64,000 nt of DNA from Limnoperna fortunei (Eukaryota; Mollusca; Bivalvia; Mytilida; Modiolidae). The stretch is from contig OX104118.1 of assembly GCA_944474755.1 (NCBI GenBank), positions 74,479,865 to 74,543,864 of the forward strand, written 5' to 3'. The translations under genes were made by a program, and so were the position numbers. Shown piece after piece: positions 50,141-63,010 of the stretch. The notes beneath the pieces are model-generated. The model searched no databases and was not told the DNA's origin. It saw only the letters and a list, made by a program, of their open reading frames with translations. Each line of letters opens with the position of its first letter. Position 1 is the stretch's first letter.

Positions 50141-51999
50141 AAAAGGATCTTAGAGTATATTTCATAATTGCCATTTTAACATAACAACATTCAAATGATC
50201 CCCTCTTCCTTCTATGCATAGTTTATTTTCAGGAGATAAGGAGCCAATATTTTTTAAAATTTTGAACTTTTCCTTTTAAAATAAAATTGTAGTTACTATA
50301 ATAACTTCTACAATACTGTTTTGATAGTCATCAACAAATGTATACATTATTTTAACATTTAAATAATAGCTAGAATTTCCCAAAGAAAAAGTACACCTGC
50401 CAAAAAGGGAGATTTAGGTCAAATGACCTATGTATGTCAAGACGGGAGACTATATAAACATCTAAATACATGTATTGGCACAAAGTTATCACTCGTACTA
50501 TCGTTGTTCTACCACTAAGCTAATAAATCACATTTAGAAACTTACTGTCATCAACTCCTTATGACTTATAATGCTACAACAAATCTTCATTGATCATTAT
50601 AAACACCATAGTATCACCCAGTCAATTCTGTAGTGAGATCTCGGCACGTTCACCATCTCTGGTTCATTATGAAATGGTTAATGTATATTTTCACAATAAA
50701 ACTTCAATATAACTGAAGTAAAGTACAAGAAAGTTTGCATTATTGCATAAAATACTCAACTGACACCTGAACATATTGTTTAAAATAGTCCTAACATAAA
50801 GAGATTAACTGTATTATGTATTTTTACATTTGCAAGGATCAATCAGTGTTTTAGTGGTTATGGTAAACAGATATTTGTGAGCATCAATTTATAGATTAAC
50901 CTGGAAAATACAATGGGCATGACAATATATTTGTCAAACTAAGATTTGTATATGACAAGAACTACTGACTGCAGCTGCATTATGATGCATTCAGTTATAG
51001 ATTTAATGCCTTGAAATTCTAGGATCCACCAATCGAAATTATAAAAAAACAACGTTGCATTAACTTTTTTAAATGCAAATATAAAATTTTCTTGTCTTTT
51101 GAAAAAGACCAAATAAAACATTAACCATGGATAAGACAACTGCTGACAATACAATGGAGAGACAAAATCAAAAATGAAGAAAAGACAAACCCATTGGGTA
51201 AAATGGGGTGCTCTGGAGGACTGAAAATCTGGAGTAGTATGTGTAGGATTAAATATTTCCTACAGTTTATGATTTAACAATACAATTATCATTACAACAG
51301 CAGACGTTCACATAGTTTCCTTCCATAATAGTCATTTACAAAATAATAATTTATCTAATCTTCAATGAATTGTTTTGACCCAGTATTTAATATTTAACGA
51401 AAAATTCGAAATACAAAATGACTAATTCAGGATCACAATCTTTTTACTGGAGTAAAATAGATGCTTTTTTACTTTAAAGACTTCTATGAATTCTTACTGT
51501 TAAGACTTCTATGAATTTATGTTCTAGGCTTAAAAATGATCATAGAAGATTATTTGGACCCATGTCTTATCTGTAGTGAAAAAGTAAAATCTCTTTCTAT
51601 CTTAAATCTTACAAAAGAATCATTCTTCAAAAATATATCAAATGTGTAATACAGGAGGTTTTATAACTAAAAAACTAAAAAAACTACAAATAACACATAT
51701 TTTATATCAGCACTTTAGTTCAGTTACTAGTATGCACCAAATGTATTTTTACAATTATTGTTTCAAATTACCTTCTAAATATACATATATTGATTAATTT
51801 TGACGACAATAAAAGGCAACAAATTATGATCAGACAGAAAAATAAAATACCTTTTAAAAATCCATTCAAATTTCTAAAGTATGCCAAATTATTACATTAC
51901 TTTAAACACTTCACATCACTAAATAGTACATTGTTTAGATCTTCTTGCTTTTATTTAAATTAAAAAAAGTATTATTTACAAATTATGAAATTGTTTGAG
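50141..51999. other. DNA between element A and the USP6NL-like stop codon
   Basis: This is downstream of the minus-strand gene, so part of it is probably its 3' UTR. It is AT-rich and no other gene was recognised. Confidence 0.4.
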
Positions 52000-54900
52000 C
52001 TAATGTTGACTGTGCTGCACAGCTGAAAACGAGGTGGACATCTCTGAGTGCCAACTCTGTGACTTTGTACTGAGGTAACCATTGCTATAATCTGTAATAT
52101 ATACACCATTACTTCGATTCTTCTCGTCTATTATTGCATCTCTCCCAGAGAAAATTGTTTGTGAATTTAGTGAACCCTCATCATTTTGGTCTGCCCAGTC
52201 TTTGTTTAATGCACGAATAAAACTGTCAGACTTGCTCGACGGAACATGAATTTCTGTAACAAAACGTGGACTCTTTTTGCCATGATCATGTGTTTCTATT
52301 TGTGCATATGGACTAGAGTGATCATATGGATGCATATCAATCCCATTTACTGGTTGTGGACTCATGTCCACGGTCTCCATATTGTCATAATCCGAGTGAA
52401 CTGACGGAGTCTTTTGTCCATTAAGTTCTGCAATATTTTCAACTGTGGTTTCATGTGAATTATGACTGTGGTTTGCTGTAGTAGGTGAAGCGTCTTCTCC
52501 ATCATTGACTGGTGTGTATCTCGACTCATCCCCAATGTCCGAGTCATCACCTGCATAAGATGTCCTTGAACTTTGCATGGATAGTTTTGCATGGTAATCA
52601 GATAATGACAACCGAGAATTTGCAGCAGTATCATAATACGATGACTGGTCATCAAATGATAATTGACTTGACTGCATAGATGAGGATTCTGCATGACTTC
52701 GACTCATTTCTGGTGTGAATGAATTAGATAAACCACGTTTCCGTAGATAGCCTGCCTTACCTTTGTGAGGATTGCGTTTAAAGTGTTCATCTGCTGACTG
52801 AGGGTTACGTCCCTTAATGATTTGTTCTATACTTGGTTCTATTTCAAGTCCAAATGGCAGTGTTGGTTCCTCATTAACTTTAGGTTTTGGTGGTAATAAC
52901 ATTTTAGCTTTTGAAAGTTCTTCAAAACTAACTTGAATCTGGTCCATAACTGCATCATCTTCATAACCAAAATCTTTCTCCAATCCACTCTGTAAATAAG
53001 CAACTGCATTTTCCATGCTCATCTTCACCAACCGTCCTACAAAATTTGTGATACAGGTTGTTTATTTCTATCCATTAATACATATCTAAAGGGAAAACAA
53101 TTTGTTAATTGTATCATAATTAAACTTGTTTTATAATGCTTCCGGGTTTTCATACTTCATGAAAAACTACCAAATTTATTGTGCTGAACTACTGGAAAGG
53201 GAATTAATATTATAGTAGAGGAATCAGGAATTGCATAAGTATACTAGTATTTATTTTTAAATAGTTATATTCCTTCTAGTGTGTATGCAATCATAAGCTT
53301 TTGATTGGTTTATAATACTTCCAGCCAATAAAAAACTACCAGTCAATAAAAGTAAAGAGCATGCGACTCCTGGAAGAGGGCCACAATACACAAACTATGT
53401 GCACCAATTTAAATCAACAAAATATGCATAGTGCATGATTTTCATGAATTTATATTCAACTTATACTAATTACTGGTATCATAGAATGTAATTAAAAATA
53501 TTGAATGAAAGATTTTGTAGTATTATGGTTGTGTAAAATAATATTAAAGCCATAAACGTTTTTTATGAGGTGCTACTGCTCCTCATACAAAATGTGTTTT
53601 GGTCCATGCTTTTACACACTGATTAAACTACACATTCTTGAAATGAGTCTTTAGTAGTGTCATCTAAGACTTTATTATGTTTCACTCTGACATAGTTACT
53701 ACCATTATAAGTCCTAATTACTAATACATGGTTCATACAACTATTTTTGTGTCAAAATTCCATGACTTTTCAAGACACTTGTGACATGTTCTAATACTGA
53801 TACAGCATGACAATGTCACTGACATTGTAAATTTTACACAGAATACAGATATAATGGTGCAGTAGAAATTTTTCACCTGTAATTTTGTTGTCATTTGTGT
53901 TCAAATATAAGAACACTGAACCAAACAGTCACTTACCTGATTTATATGGGCAATAAATAGGCCATTCCTTGTCTTGTAAGTTTTGTTTTTATTGGTACGG
54001 TAGTGGCCATTTTGCATTTCATTTTGGCATTAAATAAACTTTATAGAGGACCATCCAATGAATGCTGGTAACAACTTTTGTTTCCATTGGTTAACCCGTT
54101 TTAGAACCTTTTAAAACTTTTTTTCCCATAGGGTCCTATGATAAATGATGTTCTGCGGTAGTGGCCACTTTGGTTATCTTATCAGAAAATAAACAAACAA
54201 AAAGTTTGGTTTCAATTGGTCCAGTGGTTTCAGAGAAGAAGCCTTTTACACTTTTTTCCCATAAGGTCCTATGTTAAACTAAGTCCTGCAGTGGTGGCTA
54301 TTTTGAATTTCTGATTGGCATATAAAACAAACTTAATATAGGACCATCCAATAAATGCTAGTCATAAATTGGTGGCAGACATTTTGGCTTTCAACTGGTC
54401 CATTGGTTTCAGAGAAGAAGATTGAATTGTAAGTTTACAGACAATGACAACAATGGATACAAACAGATGTCCGTTTGGGTCAGGTGAGCTAAATAGCAAT
54501 CAGATGTTCAGATAAGAAATTAGCTCATAGTATTTTTACTGAAGCCTTTTGTCCAAATCTTTAATTGTATTACTTTTCTATGATTTTATCATAATTTTAG
54601 GATTCCATGACTTTTTAAGGTCTTGAATATCATTTTCCCTATGCCATTACTTCCATGATTTCATGACCCATATAAACCTTGGTGATACATGTTTGGTCTG
54701 ATATGACTTGTCATAAACATTTATATGATAATATAACATAATTTTTAGTTGATATCTGCATACACATGACATTTTTGGAGTCTATAAACTAGAGGCTCCC
54801 AGGAGCCTGTATCGCTCACCTGAACCTGAAACCAAACATCCTTTTTTATCCAGCTTTTCTTTGCTATAAGGAATTGCCCAACACTTCTGCAAAAATCATT

Positions 54901-57900
54901 AATTTGACCTTTCAAGGGAAATAACTCCTATAAGGAGGAGCTTTTAATGCTTAGAGGGAGAAGGGAGGTTCACTTCAAATTTGCTGTACCTGTTATACTT
55001 TTTTAACTATCAGTCGAAAACTCTCACGACTCCCCCCCCTCCCCCCCTTTTTTCATTTTTTCTATTTTAAGCCAACGTAGCTATGTAGGTAGTCAGGTGT
55101 CATGATTAGCACAATTTTGGTAGAGGACGTCCTAAAGATGATGTGTGCAATGTTTCAAAGCAGTCCTTTCATTGGTTAAAGAGAAGATTTTTTAAAATCA
55201 AGTAAAATTGATTAAAAAAATGTTCAAGGAGAATAATTCCTAAACGGTTCATCAGACAATCTTGACCCTATAGTCATTTTTGTAGCCCTCATAGAGCAGA
55301 ACAATTAAGCAATGCTAATTTTTTCTCTAGTTCTAATAATTTTCAAGATTTTGAGGCAAAAATGTCAAAAAAATAAATTTCGACAATTAAAGGGCAATAA
55401 CTCCTATAAGGAGTCATCATACAACTTCAACCCAATGGAGTGTTTCGTAGAGCTTTTGATGCAGATGAAGGCATGTCTTTTCGGTTTTCCTGTATCTGTT
55501 ACACTTTTTTAAATATAAGCCTAAAACTGTATTTTACCCCCCCCTCCTCCGTCCTATTTTTAGCCATGGTGGCCATGTTGGTTAATCTGCAGCCATGGTT
55601 GGTGCAAACTTGGTTGAGGACATTTGACGGATGATGTGTTCAAAGTTTCAAAGCAGTACTTTCAGTTGTTTCAGAGGAGAAGATTTTAAAAAATCAATTA
55701 AAACCGATTAAAAAAAACAGTTCAAGGGGAATAACTCTTAAACGGTTAATCAGACAATCTTGACCCTTAAGTAATTTTTGTAGCCCTCAAGGAGAAGAAC
55801 AATTAAGCAATGCTAACTTTTTCTCTAGTTCTAATAATTTTCAAGATTTTGAGGCAAAAATGGCAAAAATCATCAATTTTGACAATTAAAGGGCAATAAC
55901 TCCTACAAGGAGTTATCATACAACTTTGACCCAATGGAGTGTTTTGTAGAGCTTTAGATGCTGAAGAAGGAAGGTCTCTTCAGTTTTCCTGTATCTGTTA
56001 TACTTTTTGAACTATAAGCAAAAAACTGTATTTTGACCCCCCTGTTCTATTTTTAGCCATGGTGGCCATGTTGGTTGGTCTGAGGCCATGATTTGTGCAA
56101 ACTTGGTAGAGGACATTTTACTGATGATGTGTGCAAAGTTTCAAAGCAATCCCTTCAGTGGTTTTGGAGAAGATTTTTGAAGAAAAGTTAACGACGACGA
56201 CGACGACGACAGACGCCAAGTGATGGCAATAGCTCACATGACCCTTTGGGTCAGGTGAGCTAAAAATATGTTTTAACATTCAAAACACTCACAGAAAATA
56301 AATATTATATCCCTTCAAAGGCCATAAAATTTTTCAGATAATGCCAAATTGTTGATGATGTATTTACTACTCACTTTTATGAAGTTTAAGTATAGTGTAA
56401 GCTGCAGCTGACAACATTCTATCTCCTTCTAACATTAGCACATCATAGAATCTTAAGGTCAGCGTGAACGGGATCTGAAAAAAATACCAGAAGATTTTAA
56501 AGCCTGTAATGCTGACTTATCAATACAAACTATGGCATGAGTTTCGCTCAGTTTGTTTTTACATCTCAAGTGGCAACAGAATTTTTTATTACATTTCTCC
56601 CATGCAGTGCATGAGTTTCCAATAAGCACTAAAAACACAAAACCCAACTCCAACCATAATTGACAAAAGGATTGCCAGTTTTCCTACCAAAAGTTGGGGT
56701 TTTCTCCAGGTAACTAAACGCCCAGTGTAATAGGTGAAAATGGTGTTAAACACCCTTCAAACAAACAATTTTTCAAGTGGACACCAGTTTGAACTTACTC
56801 CTAGCCACCAGTTTGATTAAACTAAGAATCTGAAATGCAGCATTGTTCACAAAACATCAGAATGGTTCATAGATTAAATAACTTCTAAAAAAGAGATAAA
56901 ATATTGTGTGTTGATATGACTTACTCTGTCTAAAAAACACTGCAAGTACCACTTAATGGTGTATAAACTTGTATAAATATCATTCTTTTCCTGCAAAAAT
57001 AAAAAACACAACTAATAACATACAAGAATAAATATACATTTTTCGATAATTCTACTTATTTAACAGCCACTTTTTTTATTGTGTACAACTTCCCATGTTT
57101 GGAAAAATGTCTCGGCTTTGTCCCAAATCAGTAGTGAAAAAAATTACTCTTCATATTTTATAAGTAATATGAGTATTATTTAAAAATTGATACAGTTGAC
57201 CTTTTAACTGAGTTATCAAAGTCCAGGGCTAATCTTGGGGATGACATAAATTTTCATGTCAAATTTATATCGGCCCTGGACATGCAAAAAATACCTTTTA
57301 CATCAAATAAAGGTTTAGGTTCAAATAATGATGTTTACGTATTGTTAAAATAATTTAACCTAATAATGTAAAACAGGTCTGAAAGTGTAGTCTTTTGAGC
57401 TTATAATAGGTATCCTGAGATTACTGAATAAGTGATATTTAAGGTATCCGGACCACAATTGACCACGTGATCATATTTGGTGTCCCGGATGTCCATTGTA
57501 TTTCAATGGAGCAGACCTCGGTAATCTTCGGCAAACATCGGAAATACTCTTTGAGTAACTAAATTTTTTGCTCAAAAATGTTAACATTGACTCAAAGTAG
57601 CACAATATATATAATTTGCATCATTAATTAGCAATATATTTATTTAATAAAGCCACATTTCTTGGTCGAAAAATAAAATTAAACGGTAATTTCAATTATG
57701 GGTCGGATACCTTAACAGAATTCCTCTAGCATCAACAGGCTTCTTTCCCACCTGATATGTAACAATATCCCATAGTTTCATTAAAATCTTATTCAAGATT
57801 TTTAAATTATTATCTGGAAAACAAATTTGGACTTACAAATGGTTGGACATGAGGATCACTAACAACAATTTGACTCTCATCGAGCTGGGGTATAAAAATA

Positions 57901-60900
57901 TGTTTTAATGAATCAACTGTAAATAGCAGTAAAGATCATTATAACATTAACCCATACAGATTTAGTGGGTGATGCACATAGGAAAAGTCGTCAAACATTT
58001 AAAAATAGTTTGATTATCAAAATCTTAGATGCAACAACTATTGAATTAAAATATCAAAATTTTCCCCAATCAGATGCAGTGTTATACTAGGACAATTAAA
58101 TTAGATTTTAAGACAGCATTAGCCAGTGTTTATCACATTAATGACATCAACATTTTCCATAAAGTAATCAACTCAAATAGGCTTACCATATACTTTTTCA
58201 ACTTTGGCAGAAATTTCTTCAGTATGTTGTCATGGTGTTCTTGGTACCTAAGCAACTTTGGAAAACCAGGCATAAACATTCCTAAAATAATAACACATCT
58301 ACTATAACAACACAGAAATGTGTCACTGAACACTGATTAAAAACCATTTTTCTTGTAATGCTATCATAAAAAGGCTGCCTATTTGTTATCAAAGTCAGAT
58401 AAAAAGACAAAAGTTGTTTGTCAACTCTGTTATAAATTCTGTTCCATAAACTATCAATGGTTTAAAACTACACAAAATATTTGGTTTCAAAAGGTTAATG
58501 ATGAGAAATAAGAAGCCATTTCAAACTTTTTTTTGAACATGTGGATTTTGGCTTCCAATCTCAACAAATTTTGTACGTAGAGACAGTCAATAAACATTCA
58601 TATACAATATGTCCTTAACAAGCCTGGCAGTTTCTGAGAACATTTTACTACCATGTCCTAGGCAAATATGCCGTTTCAGCCATTTTCAATTTCCGACTTT
58701 CATAAAATAACATAAACTCTGTAAACTATTAATTAAATATCAAACCAATTGATTTAGGCTTTAAAATAAAAAATATAAATAAATAAATTAAACATATCTT
58801 TAAGCAATTTTAATTTTCAAGAGCCACAAGCTTGAAGCTGAAACTCTTCTGATATGACTATTTACTAAATATCTAATCAATAAGCAAGATTTCTAGACAG
58901 ATTAGTGAACAGATGTATATAATTTTTTACACTTTAAAAGTTTAAATTAAAGTCAATTTAAGCACAAGATAAATCTGATGATTGAAATTATTAAAAACAC
59001 AACACAATTCTGCTCGTCAATTTACCATGCAATCCATATCTCTTCTGACAGAACAGCTGAGACAAAGCCCAAAAGGCATCCTGTAAATACAAATTCTTAG
59101 TTATAATTCATTTCCGATTTGAAAAGATATGCTAGAAGGTCAGAATTAATGTGGTTAATCAGGACTGTGATAGTGTTTTACTGTTCTTGTTGAGTTGTCT
59201 GTTAACATTATACGTGTTGCTTGTTTTGCCATTACCGAGATGTCCTATATTAATTTATTGTATTTGTTTAATGCCTAATTATTTAAAATTATAATTGTTT
59301 TTGTCCAACAGGTACCCTGTGTACACACCATGTTGTGCATGACTGGTCACCATTTATATCAAATCATGTATGTTACTGATTACATAAAAAGCATACATTA
59401 CAGTGTGTATATAAAGAAAGTTGTGGTGCAAGAGTTCTTTGCTGTAGACAAGGGTGTTCATGCATAAGAACTACCTCTTCATTTAAGTACATGAGTAACA
59501 ATGCAGCAATCTCACTCATTCCTTGGCAGTATCCAACCTCTGTGTTATACATAGAATATGCTGCTAGTACATGGAACAATGCCTGCTGGCTGTAATAAAC
59601 AATAAGGTGGTATAAGGTTTCTTAAGAAAATAACGTTAACCTGTCATTAAATTCAAACAGTCAAGCTCCTTAATGTACCATACATAACTGTTGTCAGTGA
59701 ACATTGTTAACAAATTTACCTTTATGACAAACAAATTCAGTAATTAATCTATCTAACGAACCCACATGATCAATCCTGAATAACTAATTTATATTCAGAA
59801 TGAGTGTATATCAGATGGCCTTAGTGGATGATTGGTTAAGGTAGTCATCTACTTGACCCCTGCTGAAGTTACCAGGTACTTCACCTTCTCCCACCCCCCC
59901 CCCCCCACCCCTTAATAAAAACTGGATGCTGAAAAGTTGCTAAAAGTGGAATTAAAAACCATTCAAACAATCTATCTCAATCATCAAAAATACTTTTATC
60001 AAAAAAAATTTTTTATGTTGAATGTACATATTATACAATGAGGTTGATAAATTTTTATCGACTTGATAAAAGTATATCAAACTCAGACTTTGTCCTCAGT
60101 CAATACACTTTAATGTTTTGACAGAAACTTAAAAGGCTATAATTTTTTATATTAATTGATATTTTTTTTATAAATTTTATTTGTGTAAACCCCATCTAAT
60201 GACATGCTGTATTTGGTAAGGTTCTTTGAAAACGCTGACAGAAAAGTGATGTTGCACGGTTATATTTAGAAAACATGATATTGCACAGCTATTTTTAAAT
60301 AATTTGGAATTCCCCTTTAAACAGTCAATCAAAATTGACTTCTGTCTATTTCCGGTTTGATGTTTTGTTTGGTTTTTTTTAATGTTGTTTAATGCCACTT
60401 TCAGCAATATTTCAGCTATATCATGGCGTCCAGTTTTTATAGGGGGAAGAAGCCAGAGTTCCCCGAGCAAACCCCGGACCTTTGATAGGAAAACTGGCAA
60501 TCCTTGTCAATTAAGATTGGAATCAAGCGCACACTGGCGCAATCAGACTCAAACCTGCAACCTCAGTGTTGACAGACCACGTGATCAATATTAGACGAAC
60601 TACCTTAACCACTTATCCACTGAGGCCCCCATTTACGGTTTGAAAGTTAGGAAAGTATGTACATTCTTAACAAATTTAGCTTGTTTATATCTTTTAAATT
60701 GAAGTTTTCATAATTTCAGATGGTTTTGAAACGAAATTAATATTTTCGTACATGTGACAACATACCATCAATACAGTAAACTTATCAAAAGAACATTGAA
60801 CTAAATTTGTATATACAGATGTGCATAAAAATATCAATTAATAAAATAACAATTGTAGCCTTTTATTACGTTTGATATGAAAAATATTGACCTAATTTAA

Positions 60901-61169
60901 AGGCTATAATTGTATTATAACATTAAAACCTGTTTGTTTTTTCTGTTGTTTGTTTTTAAGGACATTTTTACAAACATCAAATTGTAAATAAACATCTGGC
61001 TTAAATGTTACTTAGTATTTATCTGTCCAACTTTGGGAACTGAATGATTAGTTACATACTTAACACTGTATCTTTCTCTGTACATTATATGGTCTCTGTA
61101 AGTACGATTGATGTCAAGGTCAATCTGTCTTATATCAGGAGATTTTGCTCTTGCTCTCATTTTCATTTT
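52000..61169 (-). CDS. USP6NL: USP6NL/RN-tre-like TBC-domain Rab GTPase-activating protein, 5' end missing
   Basis: Nine exons on the minus strand join in phase: 61169-61060, 59589-59475, 59080-59026, 58281-58187, 57884-57837, 56990-56925, 56474-56375 and 53036-52000 are the eight seen, and at least one further 5' exon is needed before 61169. They give 541 residues. The TBC domain has the Arg-finger motif IDLDINR (R22 of the fragment) and the Gln finger GYCQGM (Q59), then [39 protein letters not shown] and [28 protein letters not shown] and LPPKPK follow, as in RN-tre. The last exon adds about 280 Ser-rich residues, probably disordered, ending in TAG at 52002-52000. RN-tre acts on Rab5 and related Rabs in endocytosis. 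The introns hold three mobile elements of one family plus a MITE and SINEs. Confidence 0.93.
53931..54492 (+). mobile_element. Helitron-like element B, shorter relative of A, in a USP6NL intron
   Basis: It begins CTTACCTGATTT and ends GTTTGGGTCAGGTGAGCTAAA, with interior CATAGGGTCCTATG, GGACCATCCAAT and GGTTTCAGAGAAGAAG as in element A. The trinucleotide run is worn (ACAATGACAACAATG) and the 3' hairpin is damaged. Two to three internal units remain. Confidence 0.7.
54791..56263 (+). mobile_element. Helitron-like element C with about 500-bp internal units
   Basis: It starts with hairpin AGGCTCCCAGGAGCCT and GCTCACCTGA and ends with hairpin GACCCTTTGGGTC and TCAGGTGAGC, as in element A. A (ACG)n run lies at 56190-56210. 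The interior differs from A. A unit of about 500 bp, marked by ACAATTAAAGGGCAATAACT, occurs at 55383 and 55882, with a worn third near 54905. Its sequence is related to the centre of the element at 30478-31311. It lies in the intron before the last exon of the USP6NL-like gene. Confidence 0.78.
56697..56762 (+). mobile_element. SINE 3'-domain fragment
   Basis: GGGGTTTTCTCCAGGTAAC and GGTGAAAATGGTGTTAAACA match the tail of the molluscan SINE found complete at 60384-60630. The middle is deleted. Confidence 0.55.
57443..57711. mobile_element. piggyBac-type MITE with TTAA duplication
   Basis: Inverted ends GGTATCCGGACCACAATTGA and TCAATTATGGGTCGGATACC are flanked on both sides by TTAA (57439-57442 and 57712-57715). 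TTAA is the target of piggyBac transposases. The 269-bp body is non-coding. It lies in a USP6NL intron, about 125 bp from the 57837-57884 exon. Confidence 0.78.
59817..59885 (+). mobile_element. SINE tRNA-like head fragment
   Basis: GGCCTTAGTGGATGATTGGTTAAGGTAGTC resembles the tRNA-like start of the SINE at 60384-60630 read on its own strand (GCCTCAGTGGATAAGTGGTTAAGGTAG), including the A box. It breaks off before the B box. Confidence 0.55.
60384..60630 (-). mobile_element. Complete tRNA-derived SINE of the molluscan type
   Basis: On the minus strand it starts GGGGGCCTCAGTGGATAAGT with an A-box-like GTGGTTAAGG and a B-box-like GGTTTGAGTC. It then goes through GGTTTGCTCGGGGAAC and ends with the conserved domain ATAGCTGAAATATTGCTGAA and AGTGGCATTAAACAAC. 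This is the family widely found in bivalves and other molluscs (Meta/MESC-type central or 3' domain; the exact name is from memory). It sits in a USP6NL intron in the gene's orientation. Confidence 0.75.
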
Positions 61170-61289
61170 CTGAAAAAGTTTACACAACTGAAACAAGCAG
61201 TATCTTAATTATATACACACTGATGTGTACGCAATAAATGTTAGCATGTGTTCAACAGCCAAAAAATTGGCCTAGGTGTCAAAAAAACT

Positions 61290-61500
61290 ACAAATTGAAT
61301 TGTGCTGAGTATTGAAATTGATCCTTATTTTATAGTACTTTACAGCTGTGCAAAGTTAAAACAAAATCTGTTGAAGCGTTTTCAGGTTATCATCTGGAAA
61401 CCATCAAGACACTAACAGACAAATGGCACGACAAACAGATGGATGGACACTCATATCCATATCCATATTTTATACATAAAACAATTAGAGGTGTGCTTTA
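61290..61500 (-). repeat. Fragment of the 3889-4477 element family
   Basis: TAGTACTTTACAGCTGTGCA, AAATCTGTTGAAGCGTTTTC and AGGTTATCATCTGGAAACC are the complement of the internal unit of the element at 3889-4477, in the matching order. The inverted termini are not seen. Confidence 0.65.
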
Positions 61501-61907
61501 CAGGGGTCACCACACTCTAAAAAAGTAGGGAGGAGTGACTTCTCCCTGGCAGCCAAACAGGGAGGAGTGATGCCCTGATAGGGAGACATTAGGGAGAAGT
61601 CAGGGGGACAGTACAAATAATAAATTTTCGCAGTAGTTACATACATTTTTCATTATTTACATAATTTCTTTTTTATAATTCCATGATTATTTCTCTTGTG
61701 TTTTTAAGCCATAACACACTTAGATTCAGTTTTATTTTTCTTTCTTTTTCATTATTATTCATGGTATGCAATATCAAATAGCACATAACCTTTATCATTA
61801 TAAAATAAATGAAAAAAAGCACAAGATATAGCGACTATTTTTCTATCTACTTCAGTACTTGTAGCCATACAAGGTATTCACAAATACAAGTGTGGACACA
61901 GAAAAAC

Positions 61908-63010
61908 GTCTCGCCTGAATTCCGCATCAGTAACGAAAATAAATTTCGTCATAAGCATTACGTAAATAGCATTAATTATGAGCAGCGGCCTGTATACCAA
62001 TTATTGTCACCATACTATGCATAGTTACAGAGGAACTGTCCTAATACAAAAACTTTAACGAAGTCGCTGAACCGTTAAATTGAGGTCAAGGTCAGGTGAC
62101 ACCTTCCAGACAATCATTTACTATTCATCAGCAACCTATATACCAAATATTGTCATCCTACCATGCTTGGTTACAGGGGAACAGCAGTAACCTAAAAACT
62201 TTAACGTAGTCACTGGACCGTGAAATTGAGGTCAAGGTCAAATGGCACCTACCAGACAGTCATGTACTAATCATCAGCAACCTATATACCAAATATTGTC
62301 ATCCTACCATGTGTAGTTACAGAGGAACTGTCATAACCCAACAACTTTAACGTAGTCACTGGACCGTGAAATTGAGGTCAAGGTCAGGTGACACCTACCA
62401 GACAGTCATGTACTAGTCATCAGCAACCTATACACCAAATATTGTCATCCTACCATGCGTAGTTACAGAGGAACTGTCGTAACCCAAAAACTTTAACGTA
62501 GTCGCTGGACCGTGAAATTGAGGTCAAGGTCAGGTGACACCTACCAGACAGTCATGTACTAGTCATCAGCAACCTATACACCAAATATTGTCATCCTACC
62601 ATGCGTAGTTACAGAGGAACTGTCGTAACCCAAAAACTTTAACGTAGTCGCTGGACCGTGAAATTGAGGTCAAGGTCAGGTGACACCTACCAGACAGTCA
62701 TGTACTAGTCATCAGCAACCTATACACCAAATATTGTCATCCTACCATGCGTAGTTACAGAGGAACTGTCGTAACCCAAAAACTTTAACGTAGTCGCTGG
62801 ACCGTGAAATTGAGGTCAAGGTCAGGTGACAGGTGACTGACTGGCAAGTACTCATCATAAGCTACCTCTGGACCAAATTTGATGGACCTAGGGCTTGGGC
62901 TTACAAAGATATGAAGCAAGATGTCAAGTGTTTACGCCGCCGCCGCCGCCGCCGCCGCCGGATTCCCATACATATGTCTCGCCTCCAGCGACTTTCGTCG
63001 CAGGCGAGAC
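61908..63010 (+). mobile_element. Helitron-like element D with 146-bp tandem array and 3' hairpin
   Basis: It starts GTCTCGCCTG (61908-61917) and ends with the perfect complement CAGGCGAGAC (63001-63010). Internal units of exactly 146 bp are marked by AACTTTAACG at 62051, 62197, 62343, 62489, 62635 and 62781, and the last three are nearly identical. A (GCC)n run is at 62935-62960. The 3' end (62976-63010) folds as GTCTCGCC/GGCGAGAC with an inner GCGAC/GTCGC stem around TTTC. It lies upstream of the first visible USP6NL exon. No protein is encoded. Confidence 0.85.

Noticed and set aside
52362..52694. 110-codon minus-strand frame within the last USP6NL exon
   Set aside because: It overlaps the 345-codon frame in another phase and has no domain. 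The longer frame continues the TBC protein in phase.
59817..59885. tRNA gene
   Set aside because: Only the A-box-like half is present and no cloverleaf can be formed. It matches the head of the SINE at 60384-60630.
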